From: Flavobacterium gawalongense | Lineage (GTDB): Bacteria > Bacteroidota > Bacteroidia > Flavobacteriales > Flavobacteriaceae | Assembly: GCF_007097265.1 (NCBI RefSeq) | Contig: NZ_VJZP01000032.1 | Location: forward strand, 1-46,952 | Reading direction: 5' to 3' | Length of the DNA: 46,952 bases | Shown: positions 9,676 to 18,337 of the stretch, piece after piece | Position numbering within the stretch: position 1 is the first letter of the stretch | Layout of the letters: each line of letters opens with the position of its first letter | Position numbers and translations under genes: made by a program | Notes under the pieces: generated by a model | What the model saw: only the letters and a program-made list of their open reading frames with translations | Told to the model about the DNA's origin: nothing | Database searches by the model: none

Positions 9676-9709
9676 AAATCCCGTCAAGTTATAAACCAAG
9701 ACGGGATTT
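9676..9709. terminator. Bidirectional terminator between glycosyltransferase and pdhC
   Basis: AAATCCCGTC (9676-9685) pairs with GACGGGATTT (9700-9709), with A/T tracts on both sides. It starts 2 bases after the glycosyltransferase stop and lies 20 bases beyond the pdhC stop on the other strand. Confidence 0.85.
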
Positions 9710-9729
9710 GTATTTTAAAGACCAAGTTA

Positions 9730-11373
9730 TTACGCAAGCATCGTAACTGGGTTTTCTATGAATTGTTTCAAGGTTTGCAAGAACTGTGCTCCGGTTGCAC
9801 CGTCAATTGTTCTGTGATCGCAAGCTAAAGATAGCATCATGGTGTTTCCTACTACAATTTGACCATTTTTCACTACCGGTTTTTCTACAATAGCACCTAC
9901 TGAAAGGATTGCAGAGTTCGGTTGGTTAATGATGGAGTTGAATTCGGTGATGCCAAACATTCCAAGATTAGAAACAGTAAAAGTACTTCCTTCCATTTCT
10001 GTAGGTAATAATTTTTTGTTTTTAGCTCTTCCTGCAAGATCTCTTACGTTTCCGCCAATCTGAGATAAACTCATAGCATCTGTAAATCGTAATACCGGAA
10101 CCACTAGTCCGTCTTCAACAGCTACGGCAACTCCAATATTCACATGATGGTTGATGATGATAGCATCTTCTCTCCATTGAGAATTTATTTTTGGATGTTT
10201 TTTCAAAGCTAATGCGCAGGCTTTTATCACCATGTCGTTAAAAGATACTTTTGTATCTGGAACGCTGTTAATGATAGCTCTTGATTTCATTGCGTCATCC
10301 ATAGTTACTTCTATTACTAAGTTGTAATGTGGCGCTGTAAATAAAGATTCTGCTAAACGTTTAGCAATGATTTTTCGCATTTGCGAATTCTTGATTTCTT
10401 CTGTAAAAACTTCTCCTGCTGGAACAAATGGTTTTGCTGCAGCAACAGTTTCTGTTTTTGCTGGTGCAGAAGTTGGAGCTGATACAATTTGCGGTGTAAA
10501 ATTTTCAATATCGCTTTTTACAATACGTCCGTTTTCACCTGAACCTTTTACTTGTGTCAATTGAATTCCTTTATCACTTGCAATTTTCTTTGCTAATGGA
10601 GATGCTAAAATTCGTTGCCCGTCAGTTGATGCTTCTTGTACAATTGGTTCTGCTGTTTTTTCAGCTGGTACTGATTTTGCTTCTTCAGTTGCAACAGGAT
10701 CTTGTGGAGTTCCTCCAGTTTTATAATTTTCAGCGATACCGCTAATGTCAGTTCCTTCAGGTCCAATGATGGCTAAAAGACTGTCAACAGGTGCAGTATT
10801 TCCTTCTTGAATTCCTATGTATAATAAAGTTCCTTCGTTGAAAGATTCAAATTCCATTGTTGCTTTGTCAGTTTCGATTTCAGCAAGAATGTCCCCTTCG
10901 GAAACTTTATCGCCTACTTTTTTTAACCAAGTCGCTACAGTTCCTTCCGTCATCGTATCACTCAAACGAGGCATAGTAACTACAATCACTCCTTTTGGTA
11001 AAGAAGCTGCAATTGCAGGAGTTGTAGTTGTTTCTTCTTTTTTAACTTCGGGAGCAGTTGCTGTTTCTGCAACGGCAGGTTTAGCCTCTTCAGTAGCAGC
11101 AGTTTTTCCTGCTATTAAAGCTGAAACATCTTCGCCTTCATTTCCTATGATTGCCAGTAAAGAATCTACTGGTGCAGTTTCTCCTTCTGGGATACCTATA
11201 TATAAAAGAGTTCCTTCATTGAAAGACTCAAATTCCATCGTTGCTTTGTCAGTTTCAATTTCTGCAAGGATATCACCTTCACTGATTTTGTCACCTACTT
11301 TTTTTAGCCAAGTCGCTACTGTTCCTTCCGTCATCGTATCGCTCAAACGAGGCATTGTTATTATTGTTGCCAT
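9730..11373 (-). CDS. pdhC: Pyruvate dehydrogenase complex E2, dihydrolipoamide acetyltransferase
   Basis: A 547-residue E2 subunit that transfers the acetyl group from lipoamide to CoA. Two tandem lipoyl domains (about 1-80 and 130-215) each carry the lipoylation motif ETDKATME. They are nearly identical to each other and are separated by Ala/Pro/Glu-rich linkers. A peripheral-subunit-binding domain follows (about 255-295, with RILASPLAKKIASDKG), then the catalytic domain (about 325-547) ending with the active-site ACDHRTIDGA histidine motif. The start is 7 bases after the pdhA stop, so E1-alpha and E2 are co-transcribed. No E1-beta gene is nearby; it is probably encoded elsewhere. Confidence 0.96.
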   Translation of the reverse strand: MATIITMPRLSDTMTEGTVATWLKKVGDKISEGDILAEIETDKATMEFESFNEGTLLYIGIPEGETAPVDSLLAIIGNEGEDVSALIAGKTAATEEAKPAVAETATAPEVKKEETTTTPAIAASLPKGVIVVTMPRLSDTMTEGTVATWLKKVGDKVSEGDILAEIETDKATMEFESFNEGTLLYIGIQEGNTAPVDSLLAIIGPEGTDISGIAENYKTGGTPQDPVATEEAKSVPAEKTAEPIVQEASTDGQRILASPLAKKIASDKGIQLTQVKGSGENGRIVKSDIENFTPQIVSAPTSAPAKTETVAAAKPFVPAGEVFTEEIKNSQMRKIIAKRLAESLFTAPHYNLVIEVTMDDAMKSRAIINSVPDTKVSFNDMVIKACALALKKHPKINSQWREDAIIINHHVNIGVAVAVEDGLVVPVLRFTDAMSLSQIGGNVRDLAGRAKNKKLLPTEMEGSTFTVSNLGMFGITEFNSIINQPNSAILSVGAIVEKPVVKNGQIVVGNTMMLSLACDHRTIDGATGAQFLQTLKQFIENPVTMLA

Positions 11374-11380
11374 AATTGGT

Positions 11381-12379
11381 TTATAGTTTATGAGGTAAAA
11401 ATGGATAGTTTTCTTGATCGTACACTACGTCGTATAATTGTTGAATTTCAGGATAAGGGGATTCTTCTGAGAATTTTACGCATTCTTCCACTAAATCTTT
11501 TACTCTTTGATCAATCACTTCAATCTCTTCTTCAGTAGCATATTTTTGATCTTTAATTACATCTAAAACTTGTGTAATTGGATCAATTTTTTTGTATTCT
11601 TCTACTTCTTCTTTCGAACGGTATAACTGTGCATCAGACATGGAGTGTCCTCTGTAACGATATGTTTTCATTTCAAGGAAAGTTGGTCCGTCACCACGAC
11701 GTGCTCTGTCAATGGCTTCTGTCATTGCTTCAGCAACTTTTACCGGATTCATTCCATCAACTGGTCCGCAAGGCATTTCATATCCTAAACCTAGTTTCCA
11801 AATATCAGGATGATTTGCAGTTCTTTCTACAGAAGTTCCCATAGCGTAGCCGTTGTTTTCAACGATAAATACTACTGGAAGTTTCCATAACATGGCCATG
11901 TTAAAAGATTCGTGTAGAGAGCCTTGACGAGCGGCACCGTCACCAAAATAGGTCATAGTAACACCACCGGTTTCAAAATATTTATCTGCAAAAGCCAATC
12001 CGGCTCCCACTGGAATTTGTCCACCTACAATTCCGTGACCACCATAAAAACGGTGTTCTTTTGAGAAAATGTGCATAGAACCACCCATTCCTTTGGATGT
12101 TCCGGTAACTTTTCCCATTAGCTCAGCCATTACGCGTCTTGGATCAACACCCATTCCTATTGGTTGAACGTGATTTCTATAAGCGGTAATCATTTTGTCT
12201 TTTGTCAAGTCCATGGCGTGTAATGCACCTGCCAGAACGGCTTCTTGACCATTATATAAGTGTAGAAATCCTCTAACTTTTTGTTGTATGTATAATGCTG
12301 CAAGTTTGTCCTCAAACTTTCTCCAAAGTAGCATGTCTTCATACCACTTTAAATAAACTTCTTTTGTAACTTCTTTCAT
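11381..12379 (-). CDS. pdhA: Pyruvate dehydrogenase E1 component, alpha subunit
   Basis: A 332-residue thiamine-diphosphate-dependent E1-alpha subunit. The TPP/Mg motif runs from GDGAARQGSLHES to ENNGYAMGTS (GDG...NN). The activation-loop-like YRYRGHSMSDAQ motif is present at about 240-250. The length is normal for a heterotetrameric E1, which needs a separate beta subunit; none is encoded here. It is the first gene of the pdhA-pdhC operon, preceded by a 145-base gap containing a 15-base palindrome. Confidence 0.96.
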   Translation of the reverse strand: MKEVTKEVYLKWYEDMLLWRKFEDKLAALYIQQKVRGFLHLYNGQEAVLAGALHAMDLTKDKMITAYRNHVQPIGMGVDPRRVMAELMGKVTGTSKGMGGSMHIFSKEHRFYGGHGIVGGQIPVGAGLAFADKYFETGGVTMTYFGDGAARQGSLHESFNMAMLWKLPVVFIVENNGYAMGTSVERTANHPDIWKLGLGYEMPCGPVDGMNPVKVAEAMTEAIDRARRGDGPTFLEMKTYRYRGHSMSDAQLYRSKEEVEEYKKIDPITQVLDVIKDQKYATEEEIEVIDQRVKDLVEECVKFSEESPYPEIQQLYDVVYDQENYPFLPHKL

Positions 12380-12455
12380 CTGAATTAATTCTTTTGCTAA
12401 AGTGTTATTGTATTATCAATTGGTACCATAACGCAAAATAGTTTCCTCCCACAAA

Positions 12456-12470
12456 TTTGCGAATCGCAAA
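12456..12470. promoter_or_regulatory. 15-base palindrome upstream of pdhA (possible operator)
   Basis: TTTGCGAATCGCAAA is a perfect 7-bp inverted repeat around a single base, 77 bases upstream of the pdhA start and 55 bases beyond the cdd stop. There is no T run after it, so it is not a terminator. A transcription factor site is possible, but the regulator is unknown. Confidence 0.35.
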
Positions 12471-12524
12471 AATAAGACATTCCAGCTAAGAAGTAAAATT
12501 TATACGCTAGTTTTTGGCTTTTTT

Positions 12525-13007
12525 TTACAAGAAGTTTTTATCAAATAGGAAAGGAAGCAAGTTTTTTAGGGATGCCGATTTATAAATTGCACCTGTTTCT
12601 CCCATAAAATAGATTTCAATGGGGGTATCTTGTTTTATTTCATATTCTGCTATTGATTGTCTGCAGGAACCGCAAGGAGGAATAGGGGTAGTTGTTTTGT
12701 TCGTATCTGAAGCTGCCGTTATGGCCATTTTTAAAATTTTAGCATCAGGATAAATTGCTCCTGCTTGAAAAATAGCAACACGTTCAGCACAAAGACCGGA
12801 GGGATAAGCTGCATTTTCTTGGTTTGAACCCAATACAATCTTTCCGTTATCTAAAAGAATGGCAGTGCCTACCCGAAATTTTGAGTAGGGAGCATACGCT
12901 TTTTTCCTAATAGCTACGGCTTGCTCCATTAAGCTGTATATGTCATTTGGCAAATCTTCAAGGGAATCAAAAACAGAGAATTGTGTTGTAATGGTAATTT
13001 CTTTCAT
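12525..13007 (-). CDS. cdd: Cytidine deaminase
   Basis: A 160-residue zinc-dependent enzyme converting cytidine and deoxycytidine to the uridine forms for pyrimidine salvage. The active-site motifs CAERVA (catalytic Glu plus zinc Cys) and PCGSCRQ (two zinc Cys) are both intact, and the substrate-binding segment APYSKFRVG is near residue 42. Length fits the homotetrameric type. It starts 13 bases after a terminator-like hairpin at the end of porV, so it may be transcribed partly by read-through. Confidence 0.96.
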   Translation of the reverse strand: MKEITITTQFSVFDSLEDLPNDIYSLMEQAVAIRKKAYAPYSKFRVGTAILLDNGKIVLGSNQENAAYPSGLCAERVAIFQAGAIYPDAKILKMAITAASDTNKTTTPIPPCGSCRQSIAEYEIKQDTPIEIYFMGETGAIYKSASLKNLLPFLFDKNFL

Positions 13008-13020
13008 TCTTTTTACAGGA

Positions 13021-13058
13021 AAAAAAATCCAAATTTCAACGATATGAAATTTGGATTT
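13021..13058 (-). terminator. Terminator after porV
   Basis: On the minus strand AAATCCAAATTTCA and TGAAATTTGGATTT form a perfect 14-bp stem with a 6-base loop (arms 13045-13058 and 13025-13038), followed by a T run down to 13021. It separates the porU-porV transcript from cdd. Confidence 0.8.
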
Positions 13059-13086
13059 GTAGTTTATATTTAAAAATTTACTTTAA

Positions 13087-14256
13087 CTAATATTCGTCAT
13101 ACTTGTCACCAAAATTAAAAGTAAGTGAAAATCTAAGTGTATTTTCTAAAGGGTTTTTTACTTTCGATGCCGAGAATAAATAGGATACATCCACTTTTAC
13201 GATATTATATTTAAATCCTGCTCCAAGCGAGAAAAATTCTCTGGCCCCTTTTTCTGGACTTTCATGAAAATATCCTAAACGCATAGCAAATGAATCTTGG
13301 TATAAATATTCAGCACCTACTGCATAAGTAAATTCTTTTAATTCTTCACTGAAACCATCAGGGGCATCTCCAAACGATTTAAACACGCCTGAAACCCATC
13401 CGATAGAGCGATAATCCTGTTGATTTTGTGCTCTTTCTTCGCTGGTTACCGTTCCGTCTCCATTTAAATCTGGGTTTTGTGGAGTTGGTACTAATAATTT
13501 ATTGAATTCCAGATTTAAGGCTACTTTATTGAAATCATCTAATATGAAATCAAATCCAGTTCCTACTTTTAAATTGGCTGGTAGAAAATTGTTGCTAAAT
13601 TCATCATTATCATAACTTATTTTTGGTCCTAAATTTTGAATATTAAATCCCGCTCTCCATCTTCCGTTAAAGTCGGTATAAGCTATTTCTTCTGATTGAT
13701 AGAATCCTGCTATATCCACCGCAAATGAACTTGCGGGCGATGCATCGCCATTATCAGTTGCTACTTTTAGGCTGGAGTGAATATAGCGTCCCGCAACTGC
13801 CATTGAGAATCTTTCGCTTAATTTTAAGGAATAGGAGCCGTCTAAAGTAAATTCATTTGGAGAAACTATTCTTGGTACTTCATCAGGGTTTCCAGTTTCA
13901 CGTAATTCAATTTCACCCAAACCAAAATAGCGTAAGCTTCCACCAAATGCACTTCGTTCGTTAAGCTTGTTGTAATAGGTCAATTGTCCTAATGAAATGT
14001 CATTTACCAAATCAGTAAGATAAGGAGTGTAACTCACTGAAAAGCCTTGTTTATCTATTGCAAAAGCATATTTTGCCGGGTTCCATTGTTGCGAAAAAGC
14101 ATCTGCAGATGATGCAACACCTATATCAGCCATACCTGCAGCTCTCGCATCGGCAGATACTAATAAAAACGGAACTCCTGTAGTTATAACTCTATCTTGC
14201 GCCTTGGCAAGTGAAATAATAAATAAACAGATAAAAACCGATGTAATTTTTTTCAT
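13087..14256 (-). CDS. porV: Type IX secretion system outer membrane protein PorV
   Basis: A 389-residue outer membrane beta-barrel (FadL-like fold). Signal peptide at about 1-19 (LFIISLAKAQ), then the conserved GVPFLLVSADARAAGMADIG segment that marks PorV proteins. PorV collects T9SS substrates from the SprA translocon through their C-terminal domains and hands them to the PorU sortase. It lies 38 bases after porU on the same strand, the conserved porU-porV order. A strong terminator follows. Confidence 0.95.
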   Translation of the reverse strand: MKKITSVFICLFIISLAKAQDRVITTGVPFLLVSADARAAGMADIGVASSADAFSQQWNPAKYAFAIDKQGFSVSYTPYLTDLVNDISLGQLTYYNKLNERSAFGGSLRYFGLGEIELRETGNPDEVPRIVSPNEFTLDGSYSLKLSERFSMAVAGRYIHSSLKVATDNGDASPASSFAVDIAGFYQSEEIAYTDFNGRWRAGFNIQNLGPKISYDNDEFSNNFLPANLKVGTGFDFILDDFNKVALNLEFNKLLVPTPQNPDLNGDGTVTSEERAQNQQDYRSIGWVSGVFKSFGDAPDGFSEELKEFTYAVGAEYLYQDSFAMRLGYFHESPEKGAREFFSLGAGFKYNIVKVDVSYLFSASKVKNPLENTLRFSLTFNFGDKYDEY

Positions 14257-14294
14257 TATTGTAAGAATATTGATTAAACAAATATAGTATAATA

Positions 14295-17200
14295 TTAAAG
14301 TATTACAAGTTTTTCAAACTTTTCAGTTTTTTTATTTGTCAAGTTTGATTTTACCGTAAGTTTATAAACATAAACACCTTTTCCTATTTTACTGCCAAAA
14401 TCATCTTTGCCATCCCAAGTGATTTCTTTTGATAAAAATCCTTCGGTTAAAACAATTTGGTTTTTCGTCCAAACCACTTTACCGGTTATTGTCATAACTT
14501 GAACCTGAACGTCTAATGCTTCGTAAGGTCTGTTATGTGTAAACCAAAATTCAGTATAATTAACAAATGGGTTAGGGTAGTTCAATACGTGTGTTAATGT
14601 TAACGTTTCATCACCAACTACTATAAACTGAATCTCGGTACTAATGGGATTGTTATATACGTCCCAAGCTTTGAATGAAATAGTATGTAATCCTACCGAT
14701 AAATTACGCAGCGGAAACCGAAGCGTTCCATTTGTGTAATCGTCTAATTTTGTTTGGTAATAATCATTTAAAATGTAAGGATTATTCACATCGCCATCTA
14801 CTATTGCAACAATGTCATGACCAATTCCACTGGCTGTATTTATACCATTTTCATCTTCAAGAAAAGCAAGCAGGAAAGGCGATTCATTGGTTGTGCCTCC
14901 CGAAACAAAAGTTTCGTCATTCATATATAACTTAACTCTTGGACTAATATTGTCTGCAACTGCATTTTCATTAATTCCGCCCACTTTTATAGTAGTATTG
15001 TAGCCCGTTTGGTTTTCTAATATTTGATTTTTTTTTGCATAAAAACTGATTCTTCCATTGGCTAATGGAATTCTAATATCTCTTGGAACAACAAAGCTAA
15101 ATTCAAATTTACCATTAGTAACTGATGCATTTCCTCTAAAAATTGTTTCGCCTAAAACATTGAAATTTATTGGTGTGCTAGTTCCATCATTATTAAATGT
15201 AGTTCTTGAAATGATTTTGTCAAAAATGGTTGTGGAGACTTCTCCATTATAATTTGTAAGCGGATTGTTGTTTTCGTCCGTAATTTCTCCGGTCAATTTA
15301 ATCTTAGCTAATGATTTGAAATCATCAATAGGTTGAGAAATTGAAACGTCATTTACTTTGGTAAGACTTATTTTTGGTTTTGGTATGTCTAGCATTAATG
15401 CAGGGTCACCAATATAAAAAACTACATTAGTTGCTGAGTTTGGGTTGCTGTTTTTGGAAATTCTTAGTGCTTCCGCAATAGAAGTGTATGGGTTAGACCC
15501 AAAGGATAATAAGTTTTTAGAAAGTATGTCGTTGAAATTTTCGGCACTATATTGTCCTATTGATCGTGTTGTAGTAATCATTGCAATAGCTCCTCCCTTT
15601 GGATTCCAGTAGGTATATTCGCCTGCAGTTGGTCTGGAAGGATTGTCAAAACGGGAGAACTCGCAAGTGATAGTTATGAATAATGGATATTTGTATTGAT
15701 TGCTTACCTTTTGACCATCTGATTTTTCCCAAATGCGTTCGCTGGATAGTCCATCTTCTCCACCATGCCCCAAATAATTAAATACTAAAGCTCCTTTTTC
15801 GAAAGCATTAAAAAAATCTGTTCCAGCCTTAGGGTACCTAAAGCCTCCTGCTGAAGCTTCTTGAACGTAGGAATCTAATATTATTTTATTGACATTCAAA
15901 AATGGTTTCTCAGAAGCTATGATATCAGCTAAATTATTTTGTCTGGTTTGCAGACTTGCGTCAGAAGATTTATCTGAATCATCAGAAATCAAGACGAAAT
16001 TATTTCTCCAACTTCCATATGATTTTAAATCATGGTATTCTATAATTTTATTGGCCATTTCATCCGCTTGCTTCGTGTCGTTTACCAGCATTCTTCCCAC
16101 TGCAATATCGATTCCTCCAAAATAAGAAATAATATTTCCTTCATTAGAATCCATTAATCCATAAAAATCATCAGAAGCAAAGGAAGCTTCACCTGATGTA
16201 TTGCTCCTTAAAGAATGATAGATAGGAACAATGTTGCTGTTGTTGACTATTCGGTTTTTAAAATCATAAGAGGCATCCCCAAAAAGGTTGACATATTTTA
16301 TTCTTTTCTCAGGTGTTGATGCGTTTTCATAGATGTATTTGACACAATTTCTTATGGCAGAGATGTCCTGTTTTCCTGATGAGAATTCTTGGTAAATAGA
16401 TTCAAGAGAAATTACTTTTACATTCAGATTAGAATTTATACGATGAAAACCGGCTAATTTCTCCGCTTGTGTAGTTAAAAAATTCGGGGCTATAATTACA
16501 TAATCAACATCTTGAAACTGACTTTGAGCATTTTTAAAAAGGGTTCCTTTTAAATTCTGATTGACAATTTTTGTTTTGCTGTCTTTTAAAGGAGTAAAAT
16601 AGTCTGCTGGATCAATGGCAATGTATTTTCTGAGTTCGCCCAGATTTGCTTTAAAAGTGAATGAGCTTTGGTTTGAATTTTCGATTTTGGTTACATTATA
16701 CAAATCGGTTACATCCCAAACTTGAGAAATGCCATTTGCATTAGAAATGGAATAACTTACAATACCTAGACTTGAATTTGATAAATCGTATTGAAAATGA
16801 AATTGCTTTCCGTAGCCTTGAAGTTTTCTTTTGGCGATAAGCCGAATATTATCTAAATATCCTTTTGAGCCCGGAACGCCATTGTTATTGTAGGTTAATT
16901 TTATTTTTACATTTTCAGAACCGTTAAAAGAGGTGTTGCTTGGTAAAAAACCCAAATTGAATTCAATGTCAGAATTGGAATTCAATGGCTGAAAAGAAAT
17001 GTTCCCTATCTCCTGACCATTTGCCGCCACTTTGAAAGAAGTTGGTGTAAAAGCGGCGGAAGCAGTTGTTGTCATAATTTTTATTGGCGTTGTTGAATCG
17101 TAGTTTGGAAAATTAAACTCAAATTCCTGTTCCTGATTGATGTCAAATGATTCTCCAAACCATTGACGGCCAAGATGAGCGATATTTACAAGATCTAATT

Positions 17201-18125
17201 CATGGTATTGGTGGTCATCAAATGTATTTAATGTTACCGAGCTGTTTCCGCTAGGCTGCGTCATTTCTGGAATTCTTTTTCCGTCATCTCCATGAACTGT
17301 TATGTAATAATAGGATTTTGTATCGTATAGATTATTGAAGGTTTGACTTTCTTCGTTCCAAATATCAAGCCCTTCGGCATAAAATAAAATAGCATCGTCA
17401 TTGTCGAAAACACCATCGCTTTCTCCAATAATTTGTATGGGGTTTTCGGTTATATCTTGAGGATAGTAAATGCTGTTTGATAACGGCAACATTTTACCGC
17501 CGTTGCCATAAATTTTTATTTTTTTTGGGTCGATACTACTCATGTTGAGGCCTAATTGCTGCAGAAAATTTTTAGAAATTTTATAGACGCCGGATTTTTC
17601 AATGTAAAATTGATACCAATCCCCGGAAGCTAAAATAGAATTATAAACAACGTTTGTGCTTTTATTGGATTGTGAGATTTTTGAAGAGCTACTTTTTATG
17701 TTATAAGAAAATGATTTGATTCGTTTGTATCCGAAGTCATCTTTTACAATTGGTGATAAGGAAAGAAAAGCTTGTCTGATATCTCTGGAGTTTGTAATTT
17801 TTAAGGAGGCATTCGGGGTTTTTGGTATGTTTTCCAAAGCTAATTCGCCAAGTTGAGAAGTTAGAATTGATTCGTATACAATATTCGAAATTTGTAAGTC
17901 ATTTTCGTTAAAAGAAGCCGATTCTGATATGCTAAGCGTGTAGAATAGTGCTTTTTTTGAAACATCGTAATAATAGTTATTCCCAGAAAATTGTGGAACA
18001 TTAATTTTGAAATCACCAAAAGATATTTCTTTCTTTTCTAACCATTCAAGGAGCATATCTCCTTTAATTTGAGCAAAAGAAACAAAAGGGATTAGGGATA
18101 AATAAACCAGAAGTATTTTTCTCAT
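14295..18125 (-). CDS. porU: Type IX secretion system sortase PorU (C25 gingipain-like peptidase)
   Basis: A 1276-residue surface protease that removes the C-terminal sorting domain of T9SS cargo. It has a signal peptide (about 1-18), a long N-terminal beta-rich region, and a peptidase C25 domain (about 540-900) with the catalytic His in NYLGHGGEDGL (near residue 787) and Cys in TITCEFSRFD (near residue 820). The last 95 residues form a type A C-terminal domain with NYPNPF and GKGVYVYKL motifs, which family members keep as a targeting domain. It is divergent from gldJ, an arrangement also found in other flavobacteria. Confidence 0.95.
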   Translation of the reverse strand: MRKILLVYLSLIPFVSFAQIKGDMLLEWLEKKEISFGDFKINVPQFSGNNYYYDVSKKALFYTLSISESASFNENDLQISNIVYESILTSQLGELALENIPKTPNASLKITNSRDIRQAFLSLSPIVKDDFGYKRIKSFSYNIKSSSSKISQSNKSTNVVYNSILASGDWYQFYIEKSGVYKISKNFLQQLGLNMSSIDPKKIKIYGNGGKMLPLSNSIYYPQDITENPIQIIGESDGVFDNDDAILFYAEGLDIWNEESQTFNNLYDTKSYYYITVHGDDGKRIPEMTQPSGNSSVTLNTFDDHQYHELDLVNIAHLGRQWFGESFDINQEQEFEFNFPNYDSTTPIKIMTTTASAAFTPTSFKVAANGQEIGNISFQPLNSNSDIEFNLGFLPSNTSFNGSENVKIKLTYNNNGVPGSKGYLDNIRLIAKRKLQGYGKQFHFQYDLSNSSLGIVSYSISNANGISQVWDVTDLYNVTKIENSNQSSFTFKANLGELRKYIAIDPADYFTPLKDSKTKIVNQNLKGTLFKNAQSQFQDVDYVIIAPNFLTTQAEKLAGFHRINSNLNVKVISLESIYQEFSSGKQDISAIRNCVKYIYENASTPEKRIKYVNLFGDASYDFKNRIVNNSNIVPIYHSLRSNTSGEASFASDDFYGLMDSNEGNIISYFGGIDIAVGRMLVNDTKQADEMANKIIEYHDLKSYGSWRNNFVLISDDSDKSSDASLQTRQNNLADIIASEKPFLNVNKIILDSYVQEASAGGFRYPKAGTDFFNAFEKGALVFNYLGHGGEDGLSSERIWEKSDGQKVSNQYKYPLFITITCEFSRFDNPSRPTAGEYTYWNPKGGAIAMITTTRSIGQYSAENFNDILSKNLLSFGSNPYTSIAEALRISKNSNPNSATNVVFYIGDPALMLDIPKPKISLTKVNDVSISQPIDDFKSLAKIKLTGEITDENNNPLTNYNGEVSTTIFDKIISRTTFNNDGTSTPINFNVLGETIFRGNASVTNGKFEFSFVVPRDIRIPLANGRISFYAKKNQILENQTGYNTTIKVGGINENAVADNISPRVKLYMNDETFVSGGTTNESPFLLAFLEDENGINTASGIGHDIVAIVDGDVNNPYILNDYYQTKLDDYTNGTLRFPLRNLSVGLHTISFKAWDVYNNPISTEIQFIVVGDETLTLTHVLNYPNPFVNYTEFWFTHNRPYEALDVQVQVMTITGKVVWTKNQIVLTEGFLSKEITWDGKDDFGSKIGKGVYVYKLTVKSNLTNKKTEKFEKLVIL

Positions 18126-18277
18126 TATTTTTTTAAACGGGATAGATAGTGAATTATTATTAATAAGTAAAAATAAATCATTTAGTGTGATAGTAAATAA
18201 TAAATATTATAAATTTGCGTTTTTATTGTATGATTTTCTGATAAAATTTAACTGATAAAATTTATTAAAAAAGGATG

Positions 18278-18308
18278 TTGCAGGTTAATGGTTAATTATT
18301 TATATTGC
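18278..18308 (+). promoter_or_regulatory. Candidate gldJ promoter, which decides its start codon
   Basis: TTG at 18278-18280, 20 bases, then TATATTGC at 18301-18308 is close to the Bacteroidota TTTG-N19/20-TANNTTTG consensus. Transcription would begin near 18313. The upstream in-frame TTG codon at 18305 lies inside the -7 box and could not be on the mRNA, which favours ATG at 18338. An alternative -7 match, TAAATTTG, is at 18210-18217. Confidence 0.5.
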
Positions 18309-18337
18309 GGAACCTAAATTATTACCTACTAAAGAGT

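Noticed and set aside
10817..11386. 189-residue + strand frame opposite pdhC
   Set aside because: It is the antisense of the duplicated lipoyl domains and shows the duplication itself; pdhC is certain.
18305..18337. TTG start giving gldJ an 11-residue extension
   Set aside because: The TTG falls inside the likely -7 promoter element, and the ATG at 18338 gives a normal lipoprotein signal peptide.
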